In this document: positions 34,989-44,883 of the stretch, in pieces
Layout: each line of letters starts with the position of its first letter
How positions within the stretch are numbered: the stretch's first letter is position 1
Origin: Gymnopilus junonius
Lineage: Eukaryota > Basidiomycota > Agaricomycetes > Agaricales > Galerinaceae
Direction of reading: 5' to 3'
NCBI GenBank assembly: GCA_015501075.1
Contig: JADNYJ010000013.1
Span: 62,001-126,000 of the forward strand
DNA: 64,000 nucleotides
Program-made: the position numbers and the translations under genes
Notes under the pieces: generated by a model
Seen by the model: the letters and a program-made list of their open reading frames with translations, nothing else
Databases searched by the model: none
Told to the model about the DNA's origin: nothing

Positions 34989-36727
34989 ATGGTCAACTCC
35001 GCTTTCCTTTCGCTTCTCTCCCTGGCCCTCGCTTCAAGCGCTTTTGCATCTGCTACGCCGCGTGCAACAGACAGCCTCCCAGGTGCAGGTGCCGCATACT
35101 GTCAGTAAATCACCATCTATGTCAGCCATGTAGACTGACATGCCTGGCGGAGAGCAGTTATATTGGACGAGCCAGCCCAAAAAATTGTGTCATTGAAGCT
35201 AGCGTCTGATGGCACTCTGGTCAGTATTCACTGTTTTTTTTATTTTGACTGATGCTAATATTTGCCCACTCGCACCATTCCAGAGTTCATCGTCTGCCCG
35301 AGTCGTCAGTGCTGGAGGTGTTGGCCAGCGTGTCACACATATTCCTCCTGGCTTGGGCAAACCTGATTCATTTTTTTCACCTGGACCCGATCCTCTTTTC
35401 ACTCAAGGCTCCATCGTAGTGAACCAGAAGGCTGGAATCTTGGTTACAGTTAATGTAAGCCTGAAAAGAAATTCGCCGTTTGGTGATCTAATGATACATT
35501 AATGCATTGTTTATAGCCTGGGTCTAATACAGTCGCCCTGTTCAGCATCGATACAACGGATCCCACGAAGTTGACGCAAGTCGGGAAGGCCGCGAGTTCT
35601 GGAGGTGACTTCCCAGTCTCAGTCGCCATCAATTCCAAAGGAAACACGGTCTGCGTCCTCAACGGGGGTGCCAAAAACGGTATCAAGTAAGTGACAAACT
35701 TTTCACGCCAATTAGTGTTTACTAATCAAATATTTCCAGTTGCTTCTCGGTTCATCCATTCTTCGGTCTCATACCTAAGCCAAACACCCTCCGATTCCTG
35801 AGCGTCAATCAGACCACTCCTCCCACAGGACCACTTGGAAGTTTCAGCACGATTGTCTTCAGCCCCGATGATAGCAAAGTTCTTGTTGCTGCGAAAGCAA
35901 AGAGTGCTACGATAAATGGCAAGTAATTTTATGTATTCGTTGCCTGTTCTTCTCTTACAGCCTGTTCACTTAGGTTTCGTTGCCACGTGGGAATTCAAAG
36001 CGGATGGCTCGCTTTCTAACTCCGTCATATCATTCCCGGCTGATGCTGCACGTTCTCCCTTTACTCTGGTCAATATTCCCGGATCGGAAGCTTACGTCGC
36101 GGCCGATCCTACTATTGGTTTCCTGACATTCAACTTCGGAAATTCCAAGTCGTTGACAGCTACTGATACTGCCACCCTGATTGAAAACCAGGTACTTGCT
36201 TGCTGGACAGCCTACAGCCCAAAATCAGAAAACTTCTACATAGTCGACCCTATTCTCTCGACCATCACCGAAGTCCATTACGATACTACGTTGAACCCGA
36301 GCATTATCAAGGTAATTAATTAACTCCATCCCATTTTATTTTCAACATCCCTGACCTAACAATTTATCTTACAGCAATATGCTCTATTAAACAACTCAGC
36401 AACTCTTGACAGCATTGTATCAGTCATCGACAATCATGCGTAAATTATTTTAGGTGGTTTCGAAAAGACTGGCATTGATTTCTTTTGGTATAATAGGTAC
36501 CTGCATGTGCTACAGCCTTTAGCCACCGCAATCACTGTTCTTTCTGCGGACCGACCTGGAGCTCTCTCGCATGTGCAGACATTCAACTTAACTTCTGCAT
36601 TCAAAGAGGCCGGTCTCTCTACTTGGAGTAAGTCACGAAAAAATTATTTTTTTCCTAGATTACTAACAGTTCGTTCTTTTAGACAATCTCAATTTCCAAG
36701 GAATGGCCACCTATATTAAAGCCTAAG
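34989..36727 (+). CDS. Secreted beta-propeller (lactonase-like) protein
   Basis: Nine exons, 34989-35100, 35158-35219, 35284-35454, 35517-35686, 35740-35918, 35974-36311, 36375-36439, 36497-36627 and 36684-36727, give 423 residues in one frame. The ATG at 34989 starts a signal peptide (MVNSAFLSLLSLALASSAFA). The first exon join gives AAYFILDEP, a block typical of these proteins. Repeated blades follow the pattern hydrophobic strand, Asp/Asn turn (KLASDGTL, LFSIDTTDP, VSVAINSKGNTVCVLN, VFSPDDSKVLVA, WEFKADGSLS), as in 6-phosphogluconolactonase/muconate lactonase-type seven-bladed propellers. Secreted agaricomycete members have no proven reaction. The intron at 35919-35973 begins GCAAGT, a GC-AG intron, and joins exactly to GFVATWEF. 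The gene is convergent with the F-box array. Confidence 0.82.
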
Positions 36728-36881
36728 TCAAATAATGAGGCAGGAGGAAGGGCGCAAGGAAATAGACAATAGCTCATGCACTAAATGAAATATAACTATC
36801 TTTCTTCAAATACCTAAATTGTCATCAGTCAGTATAGACGAAAACTACACATTTCGGCAGTCAATTAAGCGCTGGCGATCT

Positions 36882-38510
36882 CTAATTTCCCCATGTTGTG
36901 ATAGAGAAGAGATGACTGTATGAGATCACCTCCTGTGAGACTATCCACAATCCTAAGGGAAATTGTTTCCCCATCTGCCTTCGTGGAGCTGGGAGAGGAC
37001 GTGCGGAGGGATATACTCGTTGCGGAAAAGGGGAGTCTAAACTAAGGCGGACACTAAATTGGCTCCTTTGCATCACAGAGGTGTGCAAGTGGGCTATATT
37101 TAAAAAGGTTAGTAGTCCATCCCACGAAAAAGCCCAGGTACCAAATATATAGAGCTCTTGGAGGTCTTTTAAGAGGCCGTAGAGCGCCACAAAAGTTTCG
37201 TGGCTCTTGAAAAATTTGTCAGACAACCATGCAACTGAGGGATGGACACTGGTAGAACCCAGTGAGAGTCGTTGAACCGATGGAAGCTCTGCCAGAATTT
37301 TCGCGAGCATTCTATCTGCCATATTTGTATAAGGCCCTTGTATTTCAAAAGTTCGAAGACGACATTGGGAAGAGCAGATTAAATCAAGGAGTTGTTGAAG
37401 AGGGGAATCGTGACCACTCCAGGTGCTGGTATCTGAGTACTTGAAGTGCTCCAATGACGGCAGGATAAATTTAGCAAGTAAGAACTTGAGGTTCAGTGAG
37501 ACGGAAGAGTGTAATTCCAGATCTTTCAAAGAAGAATAAGTAATCTGAAGGGTAGGAATGAAAAAATCTCCTTTGGATTGAGAAATTTCGGTGAAGACAC
37601 ATATCTCCAGGTTATCAGCACGGCGCAGGACTGTAAATATTTCGTCTGTGCTGATACCTTTCATGTAGAATACTGTTAGTCCCGCCCAACTGATATTGAG
37701 ATCTTTGATGGCTAGGCTATTTATTCGCAGCTCTTCTAGTTGAGTTGACAGAGGCAGAACAAAGTTTCGGCGGTCGAGAAAGTTATCTGAATCAGACCAA
37801 ATTCGGAGGTGTCGGAGGGAGGCGGCACGCCTTAAATCAGAGGTAAAGGTGGGGTAGTAATATCTGGAAAGAATAAGCTCGAGGGTGTGCCAGCGTGGAG
37901 AATTCACTTTAGCAACGTGAAACAGCGGTTCCAGGCTTCTGCAGTTGGTTTCCGAGTGCGGGCAAAAGAATGAAATGTGGAGAGGGAGTTGTCTAGATCG
38001 ACCCAACCATTCTCTAAGAAGTGCTTGCTGTAATGATATCTTCCCGTAGTCGAGGGAATAGAGGAAAATATTGGGATATGCCCAAAGTTGTGGTGTATTG
38101 AACGCAATTTCTCTCCAAGTTCCGCATACGGCAGAAAGCACCAAGGGGGCCGAACAATCAGCTTTGGAGAATCGGGAAGCATAGCCACCTAAGAAAGGCT
38201 CTATAGATTCTACGAAGTGCACGAACACCTGTGAAATTATCTCCCTTGGGAGATACCGAACCAATGGATCGTGAAGGGGGTTGATTCTTTCCTTCAGGAT
38301 AATCCACCGCCTCTGTAGAAGATCTTTTAGATGTTTCTTCGGTGTCATATCGTCATAGGCAAGCTGTATCTCTGAATCTATATCTTGGACCTCCTTGCAT
38401 GCATCGCACTTGTTTCCTTCGGTCAAAGAGCACCTGTTGGAATCAAATTCAACTGAACTCGTAAAGCTGCAATGCGAAGGTTCTCTGCTCGAAAGAGGGT
38501 TAGTTGCCAT
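36882..38510 (-). CDS. F-box protein, array copy 1
   Basis: ATG at 38508-38510; 542 residues as one ORF. Residues about 27-38 carry CSLTEGNKCDAC, a C-x8-C-x2-C motif shared across the family, followed by an acidic helix. The F-box is LPREIISQVF with AVCGTWREIAF and TPQLW near residues 90-150; LRR-like repeats follow. The last 50 residues of the ORF do not match copy 2, but the other frames do: EYIPPHVLSQL near 37010-37040 and ISLRIVDSLTGGDLIQSSLL near 36900-36965, ending at a stop near 36866. Removing one base in a run at about 37040 (TTTT) and one at about 36965 (GGGG) would restore both. So the C-terminus is probably frameshifted twice. The inferred role is SCF substrate receptor. Confidence 0.8.
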   Translation of the reverse strand: MATNPLSSREPSHCSFTSSVEFDSNRCSLTEGNKCDACKEVQDIDSEIQLAYDDMTPKKHLKDLLQRRWIILKERINPLHDPLVRYLPREIISQVFVHFVESIEPFLGGYASRFSKADCSAPLVLSAVCGTWREIAFNTPQLWAYPNIFLYSLDYGKISLQQALLREWLGRSRQLPLHISFFCPHSETNCRSLEPLFHVAKVNSPRWHTLELILSRYYYPTFTSDLRRAASLRHLRIWSDSDNFLDRRNFVLPLSTQLEELRINSLAIKDLNISWAGLTVFYMKGISTDEIFTVLRRADNLEICVFTEISQSKGDFFIPTLQITYSSLKDLELHSSVSLNLKFLLAKFILPSLEHFKYSDTSTWSGHDSPLQQLLDLICSSQCRLRTFEIQGPYTNMADRMLAKILAELPSVQRLSLGSTSVHPSVAWLSDKFFKSHETFVALYGLLKDLQELYIFGTWAFSWDGLLTFLNIAHLHTSVMQRSQFSVRLSLDSPFPQRVYPSARPLPAPRRQMGKQFPLGLWIVSQEVISYSHLFSITTWGN

Positions 38511-38789
38511 CCTATTCGCGTTTGATATAAGGAAATAACCAGCCTGTAGTTTGGTCGCAACTTGAAGAATGAGAATACTTTGAGATGCTGTATGAACTTC
38601 TGAGCCTCCATGAACGACCGTGCACAGTAAATGGACCTAGTCAAGTTGCATCTGCTAGACTGTCGCGCCCATTCATGACTGACGTTGACGAAGGTTTATT
38701 TATAGTACAGGCTTCAAATCCCATCATTCAAAGTTACATTTTTTCATCAAAAATGCTAGAGATTATGTACTGACTGGCCGGAACATTTT

Positions 38790-40325
38790 TTAAGATCCAG
38801 GTTGTCTTCTACTAGAGGCGACCGAATCCAGCCAATGATGCACCAAAGAAGCTTGAATCCAATTCTCTCCCTGCACCCTATCAATAATCTGGAGAGAAAT
38901 GGCTTGATCAGATCTGCTATCGGCTAACTGAGATACGATGTGAGGAGGGATATAGTCGCAAGGACGCCGAGGTTTGATATCTAAATCTAGTCGAACATTG
39001 ATGCGGTTACTTCGTGTCGTCGAAGTGATATGTGAATGGGCTAGATTTAGGAAGGCCAACAGGGCATCCCACGAAAACGCACGAGTACCGGTTATGTGAA
39101 ATTCTTTAAGGTGTGGAAGAAGCCGGGTGAGAGAGACAAAATTTGCATGGTCCGTGAAGAATGGGTCCGACAGCCATGCTCGCGACGAATAGACACCGAC
39201 TGAACCCAGCGATAAACGCTCGACCGAAGGTAACTGTTCCAAAATCTCAATAAGTTCTGCGTCCGCGGCGGTGTTTGTATACAATGCTTGCATTTCGAAT
39301 CCCTTGAGGGAACATCGAGAACGAGTGAAGAGAGATAGGAATGGATGGAGCGGAAAATGATTAGACAGACGCCCCTCGTCCAATGCACTTAAACTGGTGT
39401 CCGAGTATACGAATTGCACCAATGACGGTAGGACCATATGCTCGAGTATATACTCAAGTTCTTTCATCTCGGATGACTGCAATACTAGGTCCTTCAAAGA
39501 GTGGTGAGTTAGCGGGAGAGGTGGAAGATGATGACCCGCTCTGGTTGGAATGATATTAGAGAAAACGCATCGCTCCAATTTTTCGGCGCGGCGCAGGAGT
39601 TCAATGACCTGATCCGTGCTTATATATCGCATGCGGAAAACGACGAGCGCGCTCCATTGAACTTTGAAATCCCAAATAGACAGATTCTGGATCTGTACAT
39701 CTTCGACAAGGATCGATTTGTGTAATAAAAATTTCGGGCCATCATCTCTGTCATCGAGGCGAGGCCAAAGTTGGAGACGTTGAAGTGAAGGGGTATCCAA
39801 GAGGTCGGCTGTGAAAACGGGATAGGAATATCGAGAAAGAATAAGTCGGAGGGTAACCCAGCGCTTGGAATGTGCTTTAACCTCGTCAAATACTGGCGAC
39901 AGAATACTAAAAGCAGATCCTAAACGTCGTGTGGAGAAAAAAGATATATGCAGAGGAAGATGTCGCGAACGAACGAACCATTCGGCTATGATTTCCTTTT
40001 GCAATGCTAGTTTGTTGTCTGAATAAAGGAATATGTAGGGGGAGGTCCAGAGTTGTGGAATGTCAAGCGCGATTTCTCTCCAGGTCCTACACACGGCAGA
40101 AAGGACAAGGGGTGCAGAACATTCGACTTTGGAAAATCTAGAAGTATATCCTTGTAAAAAAGGCTGTTGAGCTTCCACATGGTGAGAGAACACCTGAGTA
40201 AGAATTTCAGTTGGTAGATGGTGAATAGTTAAGTTATCAGCGGAGTTGATCCTATCCTTGAGGATGGCCTGTGCGAGATAACTATCATCTCCAAGCAAAG
40301 GGATTGCGTCAATGGCGTGTTGCAT
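38790..40325 (-). CDS. F-box protein, array copy 2, Cys motif lost
   Basis: The open frame extends back to a TTG at 40445, but no in-frame ATG lies upstream; the first is at 40323-40325 (MQHAIDAIPLL), which I use as start. A 511-residue product follows: LPTEILTQVF, AVCRTWREIAL, IPQLW, then LRR-like repeats to HHWLDSVASSRRQPGS. The region before this ATG still aligns with the Cys motif of copies 1, 3 and 4, but all three Cys positions are replaced (YTLVQGSLRSKQRSG). The F-box and LRR part has no frameshift that I can see. Function may survive without the N-terminal motif; a missed 5' exon is the alternative. Confidence 0.72.
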   Translation of the reverse strand: MQHAIDAIPLLGDDSYLAQAILKDRINSADNLTIHHLPTEILTQVFSHHVEAQQPFLQGYTSRFSKVECSAPLVLSAVCRTWREIALDIPQLWTSPYIFLYSDNKLALQKEIIAEWFVRSRHLPLHISFFSTRRLGSAFSILSPVFDEVKAHSKRWVTLRLILSRYSYPVFTADLLDTPSLQRLQLWPRLDDRDDGPKFLLHKSILVEDVQIQNLSIWDFKVQWSALVVFRMRYISTDQVIELLRRAEKLERCVFSNIIPTRAGHHLPPLPLTHHSLKDLVLQSSEMKELEYILEHMVLPSLVQFVYSDTSLSALDEGRLSNHFPLHPFLSLFTRSRCSLKGFEMQALYTNTAADAELIEILEQLPSVERLSLGSVGVYSSRAWLSDPFFTDHANFVSLTRLLPHLKEFHITGTRAFSWDALLAFLNLAHSHITSTTRSNRINVRLDLDIKPRRPCDYIPPHIVSQLADSRSDQAISLQIIDRVQGENWIQASLVHHWLDSVASSRRQPGS

Positions 40326-40445
40326 TTCTGTGACTATCTCTCCACTTCTTTGCTTGCTTCGAAGACTGCCCTGTACCAGGGTGTATTTGTTGGGATAGAA
40401 ATTGTGCAAGAGTAAGGAGGTCCGAATACGAAGTATGGTCTGCAA

Positions 40446-41035
40446 AGTGGTTGAAGCTCAAAGGATGATGCAATGATGATTACCAGACGAAATTCCCATC
40501 AGCTGACTTTCACGTCGTGGTCGCGTGCATACTTAAATGCAATGAATATCGAGGGACATACTTCATGGCAGGAGGACCCCTCTGGTACAGAATAATGTTC
40601 ATGATTGGGTCGGTGAAACTATGCATGGGTCACGTACTCTTTATGTTTACTTGTGATTTCAAAGCACATACTGGATATTTGAACTGATAGTAAACGGACT
40701 CCTATTTTCAAGTAAAGGTACCATAGGGCAATGAAAGAGTGGGGGAGGGGGTCCAGGGGTAAATCATGTTAGGCTCTTGGATACTGTAACCCACTAGTCA
40801 GTTCGTCAAAGTCAGAATCATTACATCTTTATCGAGCTCCCGATGAACGGCGGAGGCCTCAATCAAATCTATCCCCTCTTTGTTCAAAATCTGCAGGAAT
40901 ATAATCTCCTTCCAGGAGCCATTCACCAGACGATCGGCCACGTCCCATTCAATGCATTTGGGGGGTTCAGAGAACTCGCGGTCTAACTTGACACCTATTC
41001 TCAACATAACTTCCAGCTCCCCACATCGGTACTTT
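40446..41035. other. Intergenic region within the F-box array
   Basis: Separates copies 2 and 3. It contains no ORF of coding character. The region from 40326 to 40445 is the decayed or untranslated N-terminal part of copy 2. Confidence 0.4.
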
Positions 41036-41314
41036 GGCAATTAGCTTTTTTTCGCTTGTACAAGCTAAAAAAGGTAAAAAAAGGGACGAAAAGCTGGCCA
41101 TCAGAATCCGGGCCCGGATTCCCGAAAAGCGCAGACTTTGTACCAAACGTTCAGAAAGGCCAGAGCTGAAGAGGACCACGAAATCGATTCTCTGTATCAC
41201 GAATCATGGTACAGGAGGTGAAACGATGCGAAACTTTGCCATTACTGACCATACGACATACTAAATTTTCGAGCAATTGGCCGAAAAAGCGGAAAAGCTA
41301 AAAAGTAAATTGCC
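41036..41314. mobile_element. Candidate miniature inverted-repeat element
   Basis: A 279-base AT-rich block starts GGCAATTAGCTTTTT and ends with the imperfect inverse, AAAAAGTAAATTGCC. The outer 7 bases pair perfectly and similarity continues inward with gaps. ACTT occurs one base outside each end, a weak duplication candidate. No ORF. Superfamily cannot be assigned. Confidence 0.42.
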
Positions 41315-41440
41315 GACTTGCTGATGCAGCGTGGGAAAAATTCGAAGTCGGGAATATTTCCTTGAAGCTATGATCTGAGCTATTTGAGTCGGAGTGTAAA
41401 TCACTTCCCGGAACTCGTGCAATGCACCTGTAGTAAGAGT

Positions 41441-42760
41441 TCAAGAAAAGCAGAAATACGTCCCAGGAAAAGGCAAGAGGACCCTGTCCAATTCTTCCAC
41501 GTTAGGGAGAAATCGAGCAGTCCGTCCAAATTGCTGGAAAAAAGGGTCCAATTGTGGTGGCAGCTCACCCCCATAAAAGATAGAGCCCAACGTCAATTGC
41601 TTGATAGAGGTTAGATAATCCAACGCCTGTATAAGTTGACAATCCATGATAGTTTGAAAAGGCTCATGTATTTTCAATGTCGTTATCGTACACTGAGAGC
41701 GCTTCAAAAGGGAAAGGAATTCCTCTGCAGGAAAATGTTCTGAGGACCTGTACGCAAAACGACGCAATGATGGCACACCGAGGTGATTGAAAAAAATGTC
41801 AATTCTACCTTTGGCTTGCAAACCAATATCTCCGAGAGATAGACAATTTATTACGGCTTTTTCAAAAGGCGGATTGAAATCTGCCGACGTCGTACTTGTG
41901 AAAATGCATTTCTGAAGTTTACCAGCGAGCTTCAAAATTTTGAAGATGCGGGCAATATCTAAGTGGACACTTTCCATATGTATGGTAGTGAGGTTGCTCC
42001 AGTCAAACTGTTTCAAAACCTAAAGCACTTGTACGGAGCTCTGAGGACAGGCGTGTGTGGGATCGAGAAATTCTCCCTGGTTCCGAATATATTACTGAGA
42101 GGCTGCAGATCAAGAACTCTGAGAGCAGGAGCGCTTGTTAGACCCGCAGTAAATATGGGGTACCATTCGCATGAACCGGTAAGAAGCAGGCTTTCCCAGC
42201 GCTTGACATGGATTTTAACGACGTCAAAAAACGGCGAAAGGAATGTGAAGTCATCCGTTGATATATAACCAGGGCAAAATATTGACAAATGGAGGGGAAG
42301 GGTCCCTGAACGAGCTATCCATGCCTGTACCAACTCCGCCTGTTGCTGTATCTTGTCCCGGGTGTATAAATAGGCGTTTACAACCGTCCCCAGTCGAGGG
42401 GTCGCAAATGCTATCTTTCGCTGGCAAATCCTACAAACCGTTGATATCAATCAACGGAGTCGAACAGCCACCCTTTAGGACGCGGTAGCCCTCACCGAAA
42501 GGCTGCCCAGCAACCTCCAGGCAAAGCGCAAAAATTCGTGAAACAATTTCCATTGGAAGGTGCTGGGTGGGTTGATCATGGACTGGGTTGATCCTCTCTT
42601 TCACTTTTGACTGTCGTTCGTGAATGAGGGCTTGTAAAGCTTTTTGTGCGTTGGATTTCTGCATCTATTTGAGCGATATCCAGGCATTCGGCGCATGGAT
42701 TCCCCTGTCTAAAGAGCATACAGTGGGATCGAATACGCCCAAATCAACCAGTTGGTGATC
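41441..42760 (-). pseudogene. F-box gene, array copy 3, multiple frameshifts
   Basis: Family blocks appear in order but in changing frames: FDPTVCSLDRG, then NPCAECLDIAQIDAEIQ (Cys motif), then LPMEIVSRIFALCLE (F-box), then ISTVCRICQRKIAF, TPRLG, and LRR-like blocks down to LPNVEELDRVLLPFPGTYFC. Frame changes are needed near 42704, 42660, 42445 and 42014. The overlap at 42013-42016 fits one T missing in a TTTT run. No start codon comparable to copy 4 is present. The copy also ends earlier than copies 1 and 2. I treat it as a pseudogene; its similarity to copy 4 suggests a tandem duplication. Confidence 0.75.
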
Positions 42761-42779
42761 GGAACTATGGTTCTGAATC

Positions 42780-44417
42780 TTGTCGGAGGACGTGCGGGTA
42801 AATATGAAATACTGCAGCGACCTTCAGACGAGAGTGGAAAGGAAAGACAGAAACGCCCACGTTTGTTTACATTCGTACATCCACAAGGCCTTATTTGTGC
42901 GCCTGCCGGGACCTGGGTATGGATCAAACTCAAGAATAGCAGCCAATTCACGTTCGATAGCAGGAAACGAGTTGAGATTCGCCTTCTTTGGTAGCTTCGA
43001 AGATGCAGGTCCAGTCGACCGGACACGAGAGAACCGCGCATAAACAGAATTTAGAAACTGTAGAAGTGTCCCAAGAAAAACCACGGGCACCCCATATATC
43101 CAATTCTCTGAGACGTGGGAGGAAACCAACGCTACGCCCGAATTGTCCAAAAAATGCATCCATTGGTGGTGTTATTGAATCGTTGTTGACAACAAGAGGC
43201 GTTCAATAGATTGCATATGCCCCAACATTTCAATGACTAGTGCGTCCGTATAGAAACCGCGTAGGTGTAAAGTTGTCAATGTGCATTGCGGTCGCTGAAT
43301 AAAAAAGGATACTTCTCTGGTAGGAAATACTCCACGACTGGTCCAGGTATCGTAGACAAGGCGCTGTAGTGACGGAACCACGAGATAGTCGAGAAAAGAT
43401 CCATCTGCGCAACAGGGACGCAATTCTAAATCTTCAAGGAAAGCAGAAGTTACAAGGTCCGTAGGCGTAAGAGGAGGGTCATTCCTGGGGTAATTATCAA
43501 TCAAGGAGCAGACACATTTCTTCAATCTCCTGGCTCGACGAAGGATTTCGAGGTCTTCAAAGTCGATATGTTTCATGCATATAACAGTCACGTTGCCCCA
43601 TTCAAATCGGAGATTTTGCAAACAATCCCCTTGGAATTCTGCAAGTGCAGGTGTCTCCGGTAAAAAAAAATCCTTGCCTCTCGCACCATACGGGTCGTAC
43701 TGACTCGGACAAAGCTGGAGGATCTTGAGGGCAGGCGTACTTCTTGAGACCCGCTGTAAAAACTCCATAGCATCGATGTGAAGCGAGAAGCCGTAGGGTC
43801 TGCCACCGCGCCGCGTGTGTCTTCAGCTCGTCGAAAAACAGAGAAAGTAATTGGAAGTCTTCGGTTGAGCCATCATCACAAACGAGTGACAATTGAAGCG
43901 GCATTTCCGCAGATCGCTCTAGCCATTCCCGAACCAATTCCACCTGGAATGCTGTATTTCTGCTGGGATCAAGGTATACGTTCACAACTGTCCAAAGCTC
44001 GGGAGTTCCAAATGCGATCTCTCGCCAGATCCTGCAGACAGCTGAGATCGTAAGTGACGCAGAACGATCGAACTTCGAGAATTTGAGGAAATCGCCACTC
44101 CAAAACGGTTGTTTCATACCCTGCATGTAGTAGTCGAAAACCCTCGAAACAAGCTCCGTTGGAAGGTGCCGAGTGAGAGGATCGTGCAGCCGGTTCACTG
44201 TCTCGCTGATCATGGCACGCCGTTCTTGAATCAACGCCTGAAATAGGTCAGAAGAGGATCCTGTGCCGGTGCATAGTATTTTGGTGTCCAGCTCAAGGAT
44301 ATTTGCGCAAGCGGAACAAGGACCCCCTCCGTCTAAAGAACATGCACTGGGATCAAATTTGTTCAAAGCTACACACGAAGCATCGCGGTCATGGTTCTGA
44401 TGTTTGGTGGTCGACAT
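42780..44417 (-). pseudogene. F-box gene, array copy 4, frameshifted
   Basis: ATG at 44415-44417 (MSTTKHQNHDRD). The N-terminus has FDPSACSLDGGGPCSAC (C-x7-C-x2-C), then LPTELVSRVFDYYMQ, AVCRIWREIAF and TPELW. The frame breaks near 43745 (after FTAGL, into STPALKILQL), near 43180 (after IERLLL, into ITPPMDAFFGQFGR) and near 43060 (after FSWD, into LLQFLNSVYARF). The first and third look like one extra base, the second like one missing base. After 43000 homology fades. Most of the fold is recognisable, so decay, or base error, is recent. Confidence 0.75.
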
Positions 44418-44883
44418 TCTTAAATGGGAGTGCAGCAGCAACGTGAGAGGCAGGACGAAAGAAGATGAGTGCTTGCAAAATTTAACATTCAACAGTCGAC
44501 TAAGACTTCCGGGCCCTGACCCGGATCAAATCTATCTATTTGCTCCGCTCTGGAGATTCACCTCACTCAAGTGGACTCTCAATAATCGATAGAACATACA
44601 CATCTGGGGTGGTTGAGAAATAGTTAAATTGGATTTAGTTCTACATGGTTCGAAGACTCGACATAAACAACAGTATGACTGTATAGACGATGTGATCACT
44701 GCGTTGCTGGGGACGTTGTGGACGAAAATGTGGAGAGGCCGAACACTTTGTGGTAATGAGCAGTGGAAATGTGAAAGCGAGGTGACAAGGAAAACAAGGA
44801 CAGAAGGATGGAAATGAGTGAATGGAGATCTGACGGAAACAAGCAGATATACTCGACAAGTATCGAATTAGATCGAACAGTCC
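44418..44883. other. Intergenic region, F-box copy 4 to Ariadne ligase
   Basis: Holds the promoter of copy 4 and the 3' end of the Ariadne gene. The TTG-led extension to 44492 upstream of the copy 4 ATG is not supported as coding. Nothing else is recognised. Confidence 0.4.

Noticed and set aside
36882..44417. The F-box array as a novel defence or toxin-antitoxin system
   Set aside because: The genes are ordinary eukaryotic F-box receptors. No effector, toxin or partner gene is linked, and decay is advanced.
44418..44492. N-terminal extension of F-box copy 4 to 44492
   Set aside because: It begins with TTG and reads into a hydrophobic stretch not shared with the other copies; the ATG at 44417 fits the family.
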